From Diploptera punctata (lineage: Eukaryota; Arthropoda; Insecta; Blattodea; Blaberidae), in NCBI GenBank assembly GCA_030220185.1, contig JASPKZ010007247.1, forward strand, positions 1,073,501-1,137,500: a stretch of DNA of 64,000 nucleotides, read 5' to 3'. Below are positions 63,199 to 64,000 of this stretch, piece after piece. The position numbers and the translations under genes are program-made. Position 1 is the stretch's first letter. The number at the start of each line of letters is the position of its first letter. The notes under the pieces are model-generated. The model was not told where the DNA came from. It ran no database searches and was given only the letters and a program-made list of their open reading frames with translations.

Positions 63199-63246
63199 CT
63201 ATAAGCAAGGAAACATAACATGTTCAAGATTATACAAATTCACAAC

Positions 63247-63883
63247 TGAGGGGTTCAGAACAAAAGTGGACCAAGTACAAATTTTTACTCTTTTGAGAAA
63301 ACTGATATAAAGTTAAAGTAATACATTTAATTACATATTAAACATTTTTTTTCAATTAAAAAGAACAAATAAAATACTTGGTTCACTATTGCTCTGAAGA
63401 ATTATTGATATTTTGAACCAAATTTACATAAAAACTAGGATTTTTCAAATGTCCACCGCTGTGGTCTCGAGGTAGCGTGCTGCCTTGTCACGCAGCGGGC
63501 CCGGGTTCGATCCCCGGTTGGGAAGTTTTTCTGGGTGAGGTTTTTATTGGGGTTTTTCTTCACCTGTAAGACAAATGTCAGGAAAACTTTAAGGCGCAAA
63601 CGGTCCCCGAAATCATGACCATCGCAATCATCATCATTCATATTCATCTTATGATTAAGCTTAGGATTAGGGACTCTCCTGGCGCACCACTATCATCATC
63701 ATTGCCTATCATATCATCGGGGCAACGTAACCCCGCCTTCCAGGCGCCCCAACCTCAGAAGTGGGTTATAAGTACACCATGCCAGGAGAGAAACTAGGAA
63801 TGTCGAAAGACAACCTGGGACATTTGCAAAAAAAGAAAACAATTTTGAACTTGGTCCACTTTTGCTCTGAACCCCTCAATTGA
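63247..63883. mobile_element. MITE with a nested SINE D
   Basis: Inverted ends TGAGGGGTTCAGAACAAAAG and (complement) TGAGGGGTTCAGAGCAAAAG, about 30 bp. Non-coding apart from the SINE inside. Confidence 0.78.
63455..63790 (+). repeat. SINE D, copy 2
   Basis: tRNA-like head GTGGTCTCGAGGTAGCGTGC, GGGTTCGATCCCCGG; body with TTTTTATTGGGGTTTTTCTT, (ATC)n, then GCCTTCCAGGCGCCCC. Confidence 0.75.
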
Positions 63884-64000
63884 GGGTTTATTGAGGAGTA
63901 CTCTAAAGATAAAAATATACAAACTGTGTACAAGGGCGTAACTCAAGTAAGGGAACAAGAATATTTTATTATTTATCACACCACTTCGTTAGAATTTCTG

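Overview
This window is insect nuclear DNA: AT-rich, intron-rich, and crowded with nested and decayed transposable elements. The only host gene I can support is one large gene on the minus strand, a type II (eta/delta class) diacylglycerol kinase. I recover sixteen exons between 63198 and 2491. Every junction I worked through has a GT donor, an AG acceptor and a matching codon phase. Read 5' to 3' (right to left), they encode the end of a PH domain, two C1 zinc fingers, the diacylglycerol kinase catalytic domain and a long low-complexity linker. The first exons lie beyond the right edge. The accessory catalytic domain, any SAM domain and the stop codon lie beyond the left edge. Large introns, abundant Penelope-like elements and many tRNA-related repeats suggest a hemimetabolous insect with a big genome, such as a cockroach or termite, but I cannot name the species.

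Almost everything else is intronic mobile DNA. Layout: 1-2.3 kb, two Penelope-like elements (PLEs); 2.5-2.7 kb, the leftmost exon; 2.8-8.8 kb, LINE relic, foldback, a piggyBac element with a Harbinger-like insert, tRNA-like foldbacks; 8.9-12 kb, two exons, a pogo-like element; 12-16 kb, two piggyBac-type elements and the longest PLE; 16-24 kb, three exons among LINEs, SINEs and nested PLE and Harbinger-like elements; 24-28 kb, a mariner-type element inside a PLE palindrome, then PLE copies; 28-36 kb, four kinase-domain exons with foldbacks; 35.7-43 kb, a 923-bp tRNA-like palindrome, PLEs, SINEs, MITEs and a Helitron-like end; 43-54 kb, the C1 exons with LINEs, a solo LTR and more foldbacks; 54-64 kb, PH-domain exons with Harbinger-like, hAT and LINE copies.

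Two themes stand out. First, at least fifteen sites carry the core of a hammerhead ribozyme (CTGANGA, stem II, GAAA, a very short stem III, NUH). They lie in PLE 3' regions, and stem II differs in sequence but keeps pairing from family to family. Some lie in the sense orientation inside kinase introns. Second, both the PLEs and a separate set of tRNA-like elements repeatedly occur as head-to-head inverted dimers bounded by 11-15 bp direct repeats, which points to a shared insertion mechanism. In the tRNA-like elements the tRNA-like domain lies at the 3' end rather than the 5' end. It is followed by a T-run and framed by complementary arms. One of these elements shares its 3' tail sequence with a PLE. 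This pairing of PLEs with possible PLE-dependent short elements is the best candidate here for an undescribed system.
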